A stretch of 64,000 nucleotides of DNA from Pseudomonas purpurea (GCF_039908635.1 NZ_CP150918.1:4046001-4110000); one strand, 5' to 3'. Positions 54,282-63,947 are shown, counted from the first letter of the stretch. Numbers and translations: made by a program. The notes: generated by a model not told the origin, from the sequence alone.

Positions 54282-56423
54282 GTGCTCACTCGTCTCTTCG
54301 CGTTGCCATTGACCCTGCTTGTCTGCCTGCTGGTTTTACTGCCCATGGCACCCGCCGAAGCGGTCGGCCTGCCGAGCCTGCTTGGCCAGGGCAAACCCCA
54401 GCCGCAAGCTCAGGAACCCTTGGGGCAATCGCTGGATGAAGTGATCAAGTCACTGGAGAACGACCAGCAACGGGCCAAACTGTTGGCCGACCTGAAGAAA
54501 CTGCGCGACGTCACCCAAAAAGCCCAGGCACCCGCCGAAGAAGGCGTGCTGGGACTGATCGGCGGAACCCTCGCCAGTTTCGAGAAGCAGTTTTCCGGTG
54601 CCGACAGCCCGATTACCCGTTGGGCCGAAGAGTTCGACCTGGCTCAGGACGAACTGAGCGCGCTGATGTTGCCGGCCAGCGAATGGCTGCCGATCATCTT
54701 TGCCTTCTCCCTGATCCTGATGCTCTGGAGCCTGCTGGCCGCCGCGCTGATCTGGATCGGCCACCGCGTGCGGATGCGCTTCGGCCTCACCGAAGAACTG
54801 CCACAACACCCCAAGGCCCTGGACATGCTGCGCTTTGCCCTGCGCAAACTCGGCCCGTGGCTGATCGCGCTGCTGATCACCGTCTACATGAGCTACGCCC
54901 TGCCTTCTTCCCTGGGCAAGGAACTGGCGATGGTGCTGGCCTATGCCTTGGTGGTGGGCACCTGTTTCTCGGCGATCTGCGTGATCGCGTTCTCCCTGCT
55001 CGACGGCCCGCATCGCCATCGCGCCCTGTACATCCTGCGCCACCGCGCCTTTCGTCCCCTCTGGCTGATCGGCAGCTTTGCCGCATTCGGCGAAGCCCTG
55101 AACGACCCACGCCTGATCGCCAGCCTCGGCAGCCATCTGGCCCACACCGCCGCGACATTCGCCAATGTGCTGGCCGCACTGTCCACCGGGCTGTTCATCC
55201 TGCGCTTCCGTCGACCCATCGCCCACCTGATCCGCAATCAACCGCTGTCACGACGCCTGACCCGCCGCGCCCTGAGCGACACCATCGATATTCTCGGGAC
55301 CTTCTGGTACTTGCCGGCGCTGGTACTGGTGGCGATCTCGCTGTTCGCCACCTTCGTCTCCGCAGGTGATACCAGCACCGCGTTGCGCCAGTCGCTGATC
55401 TGCACCGTGCTGCTGGTGCTGTGCATGGTCATCAACGGGCTCGTCCGGCGTCACTCACTCAAACCCCAGCGCGGGCCCAAGCGTCATGCGCTGTATTCGG
55501 AGCGCCTGAAAAGCTTTTTCTACACCCTGGCGCACCTGATGGTGTGGCTGGCGTTTATCGAACTCGGTTTACGGGTCTGGGGCATGTCGCTGATCCGCTT
55601 TACCGAAGGTGAAGGCCACGAAGTCAGCGTCAAATTGTTCAGCCTCGTCGGCACACTGATCTTTGCCTGGCTGATCTGGATTCTCAGCGACACCGCCGTG
55701 CATCACGCCCTCACCCGCTCGCGCAAAGGCCTGGCCAATGCGCGGGCACAAACCATGATGCCGCTGATCCGCAACGTGCTGTTCGTGGCGATTTTCATCG
55801 TTGCGCTGATCGTCGCGCTGGCCAACATGGGCATGAACGTCACGCCACTGCTGGCCGGTGCCGGCGTGATCGGTCTGGCCATCGGCTTCGGCGCACAATC
55901 GCTGGTCGCCGACCTGATCACCGGGCTGTTCATCATCATCGAAGACTCCCTGGCCATCGATGACTACGTCGACGTCGGCGGCCACCTGGGCACCGTCGAA
56001 GGCCTGACCATCCGCACCGTGCGGCTGCGCGACATTGATGGCATCGTCCATACCATCCCGTTCAGTGAAATCAAAAGCATCAAGAACTACTCACGGGAGT
56101 TCGGCTACGCGATCTTCCGGGTGGCCGTGCCGTACAACATGGAAATCGACGACGCGATCAAACTGATGCGCGACGTCGGCCAGAAAATGCGCACAGACCC
56201 GATACAGCGCCGCAACATCTGGTCGCCGCTGGAGATTCAAGGTGTAGAAAGTTTCGAGTCCGGCAGCGCGATTCTTCGCGCACGGTTCAAGACCGCGCCG
56301 ATCAAACAGTGGGAAGTTTCAAGGGCGTTCAACCTGTCGCTCAAACGGCATCTGGATGAAGCCGGGCTGGATCTGGCGACGCCACGGATGAGCATTCAGG
56401 TGGTGACGGCCCCTCAGGAATAG
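54282..56423 (+). CDS. Large MscS-family mechanosensitive channel (YbiO-like)
   Basis: 713 residues. A signal peptide (LTRLFALPLTLLVCLLVLLP, cleaved near AEA) is followed by a periplasmic helical region and about ten membrane segments. The conserved MscS pore and beta domains end the protein: LLAGAGVIGLAIGFGAQSLV, then IIEDSLAIDDYVDVGGHLGT and IRTVRLRDIDGIVHTIPFSE. This size class matches E. coli YbiO/MscM-type channels that release solutes on osmotic downshift. Start is GTG with GGAGG about ten bases upstream. Confidence 0.9.
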   Translation: MLTRLFALPLTLLVCLLVLLPMAPAEAVGLPSLLGQGKPQPQAQEPLGQSLDEVIKSLENDQQRAKLLADLKKLRDVTQKAQAPAEEGVLGLIGGTLASFEKQFSGADSPITRWAEEFDLAQDELSALMLPASEWLPIIFAFSLILMLWSLLAAALIWIGHRVRMRFGLTEELPQHPKALDMLRFALRKLGPWLIALLITVYMSYALPSSLGKELAMVLAYALVVGTCFSAICVIAFSLLDGPHRHRALYILRHRAFRPLWLIGSFAAFGEALNDPRLIASLGSHLAHTAATFANVLAALSTGLFILRFRRPIAHLIRNQPLSRRLTRRALSDTIDILGTFWYLPALVLVAISLFATFVSAGDTSTALRQSLICTVLLVLCMVINGLVRRHSLKPQRGPKRHALYSERLKSFFYTLAHLMVWLAFIELGLRVWGMSLIRFTEGEGHEVSVKLFSLVGTLIFAWLIWILSDTAVHHALTRSRKGLANARAQTMMPLIRNVLFVAIFIVALIVALANMGMNVTPLLAGAGVIGLAIGFGAQSLVADLITGLFIIIEDSLAIDDYVDVGGHLGTVEGLTIRTVRLRDIDGIVHTIPFSEIKSIKNYSREFGYAIFRVAVPYNMEIDDAIKLMRDVGQKMRTDPIQRRNIWSPLEIQGVESFESGSAILRARFKTAPIKQWEVSRAFNLSLKRHLDEAGLDLATPRMSIQVVTAPQE

Positions 56424-56435
56424 AGAAACCTGATG

Positions 56436-56475
56436 GCCTCCATTGACCCTCGATTCACGAGAGGTCAATGGAGGC
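56436..56475. terminator. Strong hairpin between convergent mscS-type and RHS genes
   Basis: GCCTCCATTGACC and GGTCAATGGAGGC form a 13-base perfect stem, extended by CTCG/CGAG with one bulged A. No T tract; probably works in both directions. Confidence 0.78.
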
Positions 56476-56493
56476 ACGTGTGACGCTCAGATA

Positions 56494-59400
56494 TTATTGC
56501 CCATGAGTATGCCAATAGCCGTTCCAATACCCGGCATTACCAACGGCAAGCCCCCCCACTCCAACAATTGGCATTAACGCAAGTTGCGCTGCCGAGGTCC
56601 TTGCTACTGCAATAGTCAAGTCTGTAAATGCCGCACTTAAAGTGCTTTGTATACCTGAGGTAAAAGACACTGCATTCCCCAGCGATGTCTCCCCAAGCAT
56701 CAGCGGAGCACCCCGTACCGCAACGGCCCCTCCTTGAAGGCTGTCACCGAGTAAGCCAACAGACGTTGGCGTGTAACGAATTGTCGCCATGGAACTCGAA
56801 CGGGACGCAAGCCAACCGACTGCTTTGGCCGCCCCAATCCCAAGTCCGAAACTGAGGAAGCCGAACCCTAGACTGACGTAGCTCAACTTCTCGGCGAGTG
56901 CTGGATTGGATTCCTGTATCGCACCCGCTGCTATCGCGAAACCACCACTGGCCACACCCGCAGCAGCACTACCAATCGCCAGACCGACCCCAAGCGAGAA
57001 GGCAGTGGAACCGGCAACGAGACCGATGCCGATAGAGGCCAGTGTCCCCAGACTTGCCACCGTGATCGCCACACCTATGCCGATAGCGATCCAGGACCAC
57101 AGACTCAAATGTCCTGCAGGGTCGGCAAAGTTAATCGGATCAACATAGGCATAACCATTAACACCACCGGGTCCGCTCGGGCTCATGCTGTCCATCGATA
57201 AAAACCGCCCCAGGACCGGGTTATATTGCCGAGCGCCCAACTGATAGCAGCCACTGAAGGGGTCAAAATGCTGGTCGGTATAACCCACGACAGGCACCTG
57301 GGTATTACAGCCGAAGGCTGAGTACATCAATGCCTGGGCGCTAGCGTCACCGTCAACCGATAACCGCAGAGAGCCAAGGCCATCCGCACTGGTCATTTGA
57401 ACCTTCTGGCTGCCATTTTTAGCGGTAACAAGTCCAGCCGTCTGCCGATTGGTTTTTACAATACGAATTTGCTCACTACCCGATTGATTGACAAGAAGAG
57501 GGAGTTTTCCTTCTTCGTTGTAAAACCACTCAGTGGCTTGTGGAGGCGTGAGCGGCTCGACCTTGGCGACCAGTTTCCCCATCGCATCATAGGCATAGTT
57601 GATCGTTTTGCCGTCAGCGGTGACTGCTTTCAAGCGGCCCATTACATCATATGCAAACTCACGGCCAGCCTGATCGCGGACCATGCAGCCATTGGCATCA
57701 TAAGTAAAGTCCACCGACGACGGATAATCTGCATGGCTATGGGTGATGCGTGTCAGTTGAGTCGGGTCGTCGGTGTTGCCATAAACAAATTTCGCCGTAT
57801 TCATTCCTCCATCAAAGTAAGTCCTGCACTCGATAATGTTATTAAAAACATCATAATTAAAGTCCTGCTTTTGTATGGTTTTACCCCAACCATCCGGTGG
57901 CAACATACCGCCTGAACAGGCATAGGTGACAGGGCGCCCTATCACGTCGTAGGTAAAGGACTCAAGGCTGATCTGGCCCAGCTCATGTGTTGTCTTACGC
58001 GTCGCCAGGCGTCCATTGTTTTCGTAGGTCAACTCAAGCACGGAAAGTTGTCGCGATATGTTGTTCTGTTCGAGAACAGTATCCACGTTGATCAACTGGC
58101 CAGTAAAATCATATGTATTGCTGCTGACCAATGTAATGGCGGCGTTTTTCTTCGACATGCTTTTCTTGATAACTCGCCCAAAGTTATCGTACGCCTGAGT
58201 CATTTTCACGTCAGCATCCTGAACAACGATCAGGCGCCCAAAAGAGTCGTAACTTCTAGACTGCGATACCCCATCAACGCCTTTATAACTGAGAGGAACG
58301 CCTTGCAGGCTATATTGACGAGAGGCCTCTGCCGAGCCTACAGGAGAAGAATACTGCTCCTTGATCACCCCGCCTTGGCGATTGAACGTCCTTTTAGTTG
58401 AATAACCATTCGAGCCGGAGAAACCAGACAGGTGTCCAGTGCTCGGCACGTAGGTGAAATTATTTTCCACGCCAGGGGCGGTCAACTTTCCAGGAGCACC
58501 ATTCAACTCTGAAATATTTTCAAAATCAAGACTATTACCATCAGGCATCCGCAACGAAGTCGGCTCCACTTCAAGGCTGGAATCATAGCCATACACATAC
58601 TCGCGACCGTAGTTATTACGTTTTGTCATACGCCCCAGACCGTCATATTCCTGCGCGCAGACGCTAGTCGTTTTCCCACCCACATCTATAACCGACATAG
58701 TAGAGAGCAAGGATTTGGTCGTATTTTTCGGATACCCTCTAGTCTCCGCACTTCCATCGGCTTTCACCGTTTTTACAAGCCTTGAACTCCTGTCATAATA
58801 AAAACTGGTTTTACCCCCTTTTTCATTTACAGAATCACGCAACCGTTTGAGACCATCGTATTCGTACACCTTTGTGAACAACGATTCATTCAATACAGCA
58901 TTACCGTCAACCCACGTCAACTGACGAACCTCTTCTTTTATCAGATCCCCCCTGAGATCAAACCACTCATCCTTGTAAACACCGCCGAGAACCGGACAAC
59001 CGGTAAATTTCGTTGCCCGAACAAAACTATTACCCTCATAAGTAAACGAAGACAAATAGAGTTCACTTTCAGTCGTCAGGGTCCTGCGCTTGCGCACCAC
59101 CGGATCATAAGCGATCCTCTCGACAGCCTGTCCTTTCGTTGTTGTAATCCGCTCCAACAAGCCAACATAAAGATTGGAAACACTATTAAATGAGTAATTA
59201 GCCAACACCCTATCAGCAGCAGACAACGCGGGGTCATAATCAAACAACTTATCCATTAAAATACGGCCAAAAGTATCATATGCTACCTCCTGCTTTACAA
59301 ACCATTGACCTGTAAACAAATCCGGTGTCGACGTCCAGGTTTGCACGTGTCGCCCAACCAAATCGTAACCTTTGAGTTCTTTTACACCTTGAGGGTCAGT

Positions 59401-61473
59401 TGAAATTTGATAAGTATCAAACACACCTTTCGGGCCGTTACCAGTATTACCAAGTATTGCCGAGTAATTAGACGCCTTGACAACACCATAAACACTACGA
59501 ACAGACTGGGCGTAAGGTGACGCTTGATGACTAACCAGTTCAACAAGGCGACCTAGCTTGTCCCAACCATAACCAATCTGAGCCCCATTATTAATTTCCG
59601 TAACGGGTGTGAAATCCGTCGAACGCCGACGCATACTATAACTCGCTAGCAATCCGTCATAGGACGTCACCTGCTTCGACAGCGTCCACGAATCATCCGC
59701 ATATGAATAACTATACTCTGCCGTATTTACGTTATAGTCGGCTACGCTCTTGCAGACAATTTCCCACCTCGGCATATATACAATTGGCCCGGGCAAATAA
59801 GAAAATGTATAACCCTCAGGAATAACTGCGTTATTCTCCAGCAACAGTCGGCCGTGGCTTTGCGTCAAGGGCGCGTCCACATATTTGAAAGCGTCAAAGG
59901 TAATCACCTTTTCGACCTCTCCACCGTCCACCCTGGTCACATCAGCCGTCCGTTCAAAACACTTGACATACAGTTCATTAACCGCAGCCTTACCCTCGTC
60001 GGCTACCGGCAGAGACAAATAGGAGTAACTTGTCTTTCTTGTTGGCGACTCATAGGCTGTTTTCGCTGGTTCATGACTTCTGACCAAGAGGAGAGTTTGA
60101 AAAGATGTCTCGTCCGATGCATACTCATAGTTATCCCTGCTGCCATCCGTGTTGATCTGCTGGATCAGCCGTCCGCCAACGTCATACCTGTGCGTCAACT
60201 CTTGATCGAAGGTTTGACCTTGTACCGTCGTGATTATATATACCTGATATGGCGACCTGAAAACTTCAGGCTGTGAGGTAGCCGGCAAAGACACATTCAC
60301 CGGAAACTCCTGCTTTTTATAGACACCAACATTACCGAACTCTCTACTAAACTTAATTACCCCCTCCAGCGACCCCACTATACCATCTGCAACTCCAAAC
60401 CCTTTAAAAGAAGCATCATATTCAACCTCCTCCAGCAAAAGTCCAAACTTATTATAACGCCCAACCTTTGAAGAGCTGAATCCTTCATCCACACGTTCGA
60501 CACAAACCGCATATTCCTGGCATGCCCCCAACTGCGCTTCCATATAGGAGTTTAAATAATGATACTTGGTTTTCACCACTGAGCCGGACGAACCAGCCGT
60601 CACCGTATGATCGATAACACGGTACAGCTCATACTTCATGAGCATCGTAACCTCAGGACTATATTCCACCGCTTCGACTTTTCCCGTAGGCAAGGTCATC
60701 TTTCTCAAATAGGCTTCAGTAACAATCGCATCAAGATCATCACCATATTCACTGTTACCATATACCAAAGCACGTGCAGCTGCGTCCACCACCGCTCCTG
60801 CGCCGTATAGCATCGGCGTAACATATAAGAATCTCCAAATCAAATGCTCGGCGAGGCTTTCATTCCTGAACTCCCGCATAAGACCACTGGCTACGACCGA
60901 ACGAAATACTCGTGAACTGGTAGTGCCCGGCCAAACTTCAAGCCGTGTACCGGTAAGACTATAGGCAAACGAACACAACGCAACGTTCTTTCCCGAACGA
61001 ATTTTATCTATCCGCCCGTCACCCCCCCACTCCAGTTTAAGCATTCGTCCGGCTGGCGAAAATACTCGAGTGCACACGTAGCTATTCCAATCCAGCAAGG
61101 TAGGTGTCAGCAGCTCAACCATCCCTGATCGATAAGTGATTTTATACCCGGCTCCTGACGCTTCAAACTTGACATCATACTGCTGATCGTTGATCTTCCA
61201 TTTATTCGAGACCAAGACCATACTAAAAACCTGGCCTGTCGAGAGTTTCAGGGTTTTAGTACCCACATCAAACATCGTTATTGCAATATGCCAACCCAAA
61301 CCGAAACCGACACGGTCCAAATTCAAAGGAGAATAAACCAGGCGGATATCGAAGTCCGGCTCATGTAAACTGGCCAACAAAATATTTTGTGAAAAGGTCC
61401 CCGTCCGTGGATCGACACCGCCTTCAATGTAGCTATTAAAATTTACAACACCGCCCCTTGAATTAACTGCCAT
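56494..61473 (-). CDS. Large orphan RHS-repeat protein with glycine-rich hydrophobic tail
   Basis: 1,659 residues. The N-terminus (MAVNSRGGVVNFNSYIEGGV, DPRTGTFSQNILL) is the lead segment seen in many Pseudomonas orphan RHS genes. Long YD/RHS repeats follow (RYDVGGRLIQQINTDGSRDN, YDVMGRLKAVTADGKTINYA). The core is FDPFSGCYQLGARQYNPVLG, RFLSMDSMSPSGPGG, NFADPAGH. The last ~190 residues are hydrophobic and Gly/Ala-rich (SLWSWIAIGIGVAITVASLG), with several possible membrane segments and no catalytic motif. I prefer the ATG at 61473 because AAGGA lies nine bases before it; an ATG ten codons upstream is possible. No T6SS or Tc partner is adjacent. Confidence 0.85.
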   Translation of the reverse strand: MAVNSRGGVVNFNSYIEGGVDPRTGTFSQNILLASLHEPDFDIRLVYSPLNLDRVGFGLGWHIAITMFDVGTKTLKLSTGQVFSMVLVSNKWKINDQQYDVKFEASGAGYKITYRSGMVELLTPTLLDWNSYVCTRVFSPAGRMLKLEWGGDGRIDKIRSGKNVALCSFAYSLTGTRLEVWPGTTSSRVFRSVVASGLMREFRNESLAEHLIWRFLYVTPMLYGAGAVVDAAARALVYGNSEYGDDLDAIVTEAYLRKMTLPTGKVEAVEYSPEVTMLMKYELYRVIDHTVTAGSSGSVVKTKYHYLNSYMEAQLGACQEYAVCVERVDEGFSSSKVGRYNKFGLLLEEVEYDASFKGFGVADGIVGSLEGVIKFSREFGNVGVYKKQEFPVNVSLPATSQPEVFRSPYQVYIITTVQGQTFDQELTHRYDVGGRLIQQINTDGSRDNYEYASDETSFQTLLLVRSHEPAKTAYESPTRKTSYSYLSLPVADEGKAAVNELYVKCFERTADVTRVDGGEVEKVITFDAFKYVDAPLTQSHGRLLLENNAVIPEGYTFSYLPGPIVYMPRWEIVCKSVADYNVNTAEYSYSYADDSWTLSKQVTSYDGLLASYSMRRRSTDFTPVTEINNGAQIGYGWDKLGRLVELVSHQASPYAQSVRSVYGVVKASNYSAILGNTGNGPKGVFDTYQISTDPQGVKELKGYDLVGRHVQTWTSTPDLFTGQWFVKQEVAYDTFGRILMDKLFDYDPALSAADRVLANYSFNSVSNLYVGLLERITTTKGQAVERIAYDPVVRKRRTLTTESELYLSSFTYEGNSFVRATKFTGCPVLGGVYKDEWFDLRGDLIKEEVRQLTWVDGNAVLNESLFTKVYEYDGLKRLRDSVNEKGGKTSFYYDRSSRLVKTVKADGSAETRGYPKNTTKSLLSTMSVIDVGGKTTSVCAQEYDGLGRMTKRNNYGREYVYGYDSSLEVEPTSLRMPDGNSLDFENISELNGAPGKLTAPGVENNFTYVPSTGHLSGFSGSNGYSTKRTFNRQGGVIKEQYSSPVGSAEASRQYSLQGVPLSYKGVDGVSQSRSYDSFGRLIVVQDADVKMTQAYDNFGRVIKKSMSKKNAAITLVSSNTYDFTGQLINVDTVLEQNNISRQLSVLELTYENNGRLATRKTTHELGQISLESFTYDVIGRPVTYACSGGMLPPDGWGKTIQKQDFNYDVFNNIIECRTYFDGGMNTAKFVYGNTDDPTQLTRITHSHADYPSSVDFTYDANGCMVRDQAGREFAYDVMGRLKAVTADGKTINYAYDAMGKLVAKVEPLTPPQATEWFYNEEGKLPLLVNQSGSEQIRIVKTNRQTAGLVTAKNGSQKVQMTSADGLGSLRLSVDGDASAQALMYSAFGCNTQVPVVGYTDQHFDPFSGCYQLGARQYNPVLGRFLSMDSMSPSGPGGVNGYAYVDPINFADPAGHLSLWSWIAIGIGVAITVASLGTLASIGIGLVAGSTAFSLGVGLAIGSAAAGVASGGFAIAAGAIQESNPALAEKLSYVSLGFGFLSFGLGIGAAKAVGWLASRSSSMATIRYTPTSVGLLGDSLQGGAVAVRGAPLMLGETSLGNAVSFTSGIQSTLSAAFTDLTIAVARTSAAQLALMPIVGVGGLAVGNAGYWNGYWHTHGQ

Positions 61474-61598
61474 GTTTAACATTCCTTCGCTATTGAAAAA
61501 CAAGTGTCATTTTTTTTTCGCGAAAGTTAAAGCACTAAAAAACAAGCGACTTCACTTCGCGCCACTCAATCTAGCGACTAACAGGCGCGAAAAAACAC

Positions 61599-61614
61599 CT
61601 GTCGAAAATGACAG
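61599..61614. promoter_or_regulatory. Dyad upstream of the large RHS gene
   Basis: On the minus strand CTGTCATTTTCGACAG: arms differ by one base from the CTGTCA-N4-TGACAG dyads before the other two RHS genes. The centre is about 134 bases upstream of the start codon used. Confidence 0.6.
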
Positions 61615-61683
61615 TTCCGACGAAAGGTCATGTTTTTTTGCATTTCAAAAATACGGGGCAGGTGGTAATCGTCAGGCACCGTT

Positions 61684-62403
61684 CTAGCGATCAAGCACCT
61701 CCACCCCGACATGAATCGCATCATGTCGCCAAAACTCCAGGTCACAATCGATCAGCCGCTCGTGCTGATCGTAATTGACCCGGGCAATCCGTAATCCCGG
61801 ACTTCCCAGCGACACTTTCAGCGCTGCCGCCGCATCCGCCGGCAACGAAGTCGGCACAATCTCGAACCGCACCCGCCCGTAGTGCAAGTCGTAATGCCGC
61901 GCATACAACTCGGTAATCGACTGATTCAAATCAAACGCCAGGATCCCCGGAAAATACTGCGGGTTCAGGTAGTGCTCCACATAAAGCACCAACCGCCCAT
62001 CAATCCGTCGCGCCCGGCAAATCTGGATCACGCTCGACAGCGCCGGCAACTGTAACCAGGCACACACCGCCGCAGACGCCGGTTGCAACCGCGCCGAAAT
62101 CACCTCGGTCGACGGCACCCGCCCCTGGGCACTGACCATCGCGTGAAAGTGGCTACGCTGCATCAGGTTGTAAGCCAAACGTGGCGGTGAGACGAACCAG
62201 CCGCGCCGCTCCTCGCGATAAATCTGCCCCTGGGCCTCGAGCTGCAACAACGCCTCGCGCACCGTGATCCGGGTGGTGTCGAACAGCTCACTGAGCTTGC
62301 GCTCGGCCGGCAGCTTGCTGCCAGGTGCCAACAAGCCATGGTCGATCTGCTCTTGCAGGACCTGGCCGATGGCTGTCACCGCCTTGATTGCCTCATCGCG
62401 CAT
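61684..62403 (-). CDS. GntR/HutC-family regulator with UTRA domain
   Basis: 239 residues. The N-terminal winged helix (LAPGSKLPAERKLSELFDTT, RITVREALLQLEAQGQIYRE) is followed by a UTRA ligand-binding domain (from about 80: ICRARRIDGRLVLYVEHYLN, FEIVPTSLPADAAAALKVSL). Such regulators repress adjacent transport or catabolic genes and respond to small metabolites. It is divergent from an ABC substrate-binding protein, and TGGTCTAG-type sites lie between. The ligand is unknown. ATG start used; a TTG precedes it by one codon. Confidence 0.92.
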   Translation of the reverse strand: MRDEAIKAVTAIGQVLQEQIDHGLLAPGSKLPAERKLSELFDTTRITVREALLQLEAQGQIYREERRGWFVSPPRLAYNLMQRSHFHAMVSAQGRVPSTEVISARLQPASAAVCAWLQLPALSSVIQICRARRIDGRLVLYVEHYLNPQYFPGILAFDLNQSITELYARHYDLHYGRVRFEIVPTSLPADAAAALKVSLGSPGLRIARVNYDQHERLIDCDLEFWRHDAIHVGVEVLDR

Positions 62404-62417
62404 CAACGTTACCTATC

Positions 62418-62429
62418 TGGACTAGACCA
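62418..62429. promoter_or_regulatory. HutC-type operator 1
   Basis: TGGACTAGACCA, one base from the perfect palindrome, 15 bases upstream of the regulator start; probably autoregulatory. Confidence 0.65.
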
Positions 62430-62580
62430 GCACTGTTTCGGGGCAGGACTGCGCCAAAAAAAGCGTCCTGAGACATAGGGAAAGCCTAGGCAATCCATAT
62501 GACTGATCCGTGACAACACCACCGAAGGGCTGAGGCATAACGCTGCAAATAGGCGGCCAAGTCCCCGCAAAACGGGCGTT

Positions 62581-62592
62581 TGGTCTTGGTCT
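62581..62592. promoter_or_regulatory. Degenerate HutC-type operator
   Basis: TGGTCTTGGTCT keeps the left half of the consensus and a direct GGTCT repeat. Confidence 0.35.
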
Positions 62593-62695
62593 ACGCTTAC
62601 CTCGCAGCCCCTGTTCCCGAGCGAAAAAATTGCGTGCGCCGCTGACACCGACATCAAAGTGTCATCCAGCCCACCTACATTGGCTCAGGTATTGC

Positions 62696-62707
62696 TGACC
62701 TAGACCA
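62696..62707. promoter_or_regulatory. HutC-type operator 2
   Basis: TGACCTAGACCA, 45 bases before the ABC substrate-binding gene. The right half CTAGACCA is identical to site 1. Confidence 0.6.
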
Positions 62708-62751
62708 ACAATCGCAACACGCAGCGTTCAATACGCCCAAAGGAGCTTCGG

Positions 62752-63819
62752 ATGAAACAGCTTTTCCTGGCATCACTGTTAGGCTCGACCATTGCCATGT
62801 GCACCGCAGCCATGGCGGCTGACACCGATTTAAAAACCCTCGAAGCCGCTGCGAAGGCGGAAGGCGCAGTCAATAGTGTCGGCATGCCCGATGACTGGGC
62901 GAACTGGAAAGGCACCTGGGAAGACCTGGCCAAGAACTACGGCCTCAAGCACATCGACACCGACATGAGCTCGGCCCAGGAAGTGGCCAAGTTCGCCGCC
63001 GAGAAAGACAACGCCAGTGCCGACATCGGCGACGTGGGTGCCGCATTCGGCCCGATCGCGGTCAAGCAAGGCGTGGTCCAGCCATACAAGCCAAGCACCT
63101 GGGCACAGGTCCCGGACTGGGCCAAGGACAAGGACGGCAACTGGGCGCTGGCCTACACCGGCACCATCGCGTTCATCGTCAACAAAAAGCTGCTGCACGG
63201 CTCCGAAGCCCCGAAATCCTGGGCTGACCTGAAAACCGGCAAGTACAAGGTGTCCATCGGTGACGTCAGCACCGCTGCCCAGGCTGCCAACGGCGTACTG
63301 GCGGCGGCCCTGGCCAACGGCGGCGATGAAAAGAACATTCAACCGGCGCTGCTGATGTTCGCCGAGATCGCCAAGCAAGGTCGCCTGTCGCTGGCCAACC
63401 CGACGATAGCCACCATGGAAAAGGGTGAAGTCGAAGTCGGCGTGGTCTGGGACTTCAACGGTCTGAGCTACCGCAACAAGATGGTCAACAAGGACGATTA
63501 CATCGTGCTGATCCCCTCGGATGGCTCGGTGATTTCCGGCTACACCACCATCATCAACAAATACGCCAAGCACCCGAACGCCGCCAAACTGGCCCGCGAA
63601 TACATCTTCAGCGATGCCGGCCAGACCAACCTGGCACGTGGTAACGCTCGCCCGATCCGCGCCGAACACCTGACCCTGCCGGCGGACGTGCAAGCCAACC
63701 TGTTGCCGAACGAGCAGTACAAAAAGGTCACGCCGATCAAGGACGCGGATGCGTGGGAGAAGACCTCCAAGTCGCTGCCGCAGAAATGGCAGGAAGAAGT
63801 CATCATCAACATGCAGTAA
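62752..63819 (+). CDS. ABC transporter periplasmic substrate-binding protein
   Basis: 355 residues. Signal peptide MKQLFLASLLGSTIAMCTAA (cleaved after AMA/AA), then a type II periplasmic binding fold of the Fe3+/polyamine/2-aminoethylphosphonate group (TLEAAAKAEGAVNSVGMPDD, IGDVGAAFGPIAVKQGVVQP, VGVVWDFNGLSYRNKMV). The exact ligand is unclear. The divergent UTRA regulator and Pseudomonas context make a phosphonate or related organic anion possible. Permease and ATPase genes would be expected downstream, beyond the window. AAAGGAGC precedes the ATG. Confidence 0.88.
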   Translation: MKQLFLASLLGSTIAMCTAAMAADTDLKTLEAAAKAEGAVNSVGMPDDWANWKGTWEDLAKNYGLKHIDTDMSSAQEVAKFAAEKDNASADIGDVGAAFGPIAVKQGVVQPYKPSTWAQVPDWAKDKDGNWALAYTGTIAFIVNKKLLHGSEAPKSWADLKTGKYKVSIGDVSTAAQAANGVLAAALANGGDEKNIQPALLMFAEIAKQGRLSLANPTIATMEKGEVEVGVVWDFNGLSYRNKMVNKDDYIVLIPSDGSVISGYTTIINKYAKHPNAAKLAREYIFSDAGQTNLARGNARPIRAEHLTLPADVQANLLPNEQYKKVTPIKDADAWEKTSKSLPQKWQEEVIINMQ

Positions 63820-63857
63820 CGCTATAGATCCCCGCCTGGAGATCTGATGGAGATCCC

Positions 63858-63947
63858 TGTGGGAGCGAGCTTGCTCGCGATGACGGACTGACCTTCAACA
63901 GAGATGTTGACCGAACTACCGTTATCACGAGCAAGCTCGCTCCCACA
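63858..63947. repeat. Paired REP element, second type
   Basis: TGTGGGAGCGAGCTTGCTCG and the inverse ending CTCGCTCCCACA, about 45 bases apart, after the ABC gene. The last 50 bases of the window show no gene start. Confidence 0.9.

Larger units (their letters stand above)
62404..62751. other. Divergent control region between the UTRA regulator and the ABC gene
   Basis: 348 bases without a gene. Contains three elements resembling the HutC-subfamily consensus TGGTCTAGACCA, annotated separately. Confidence 0.6.
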
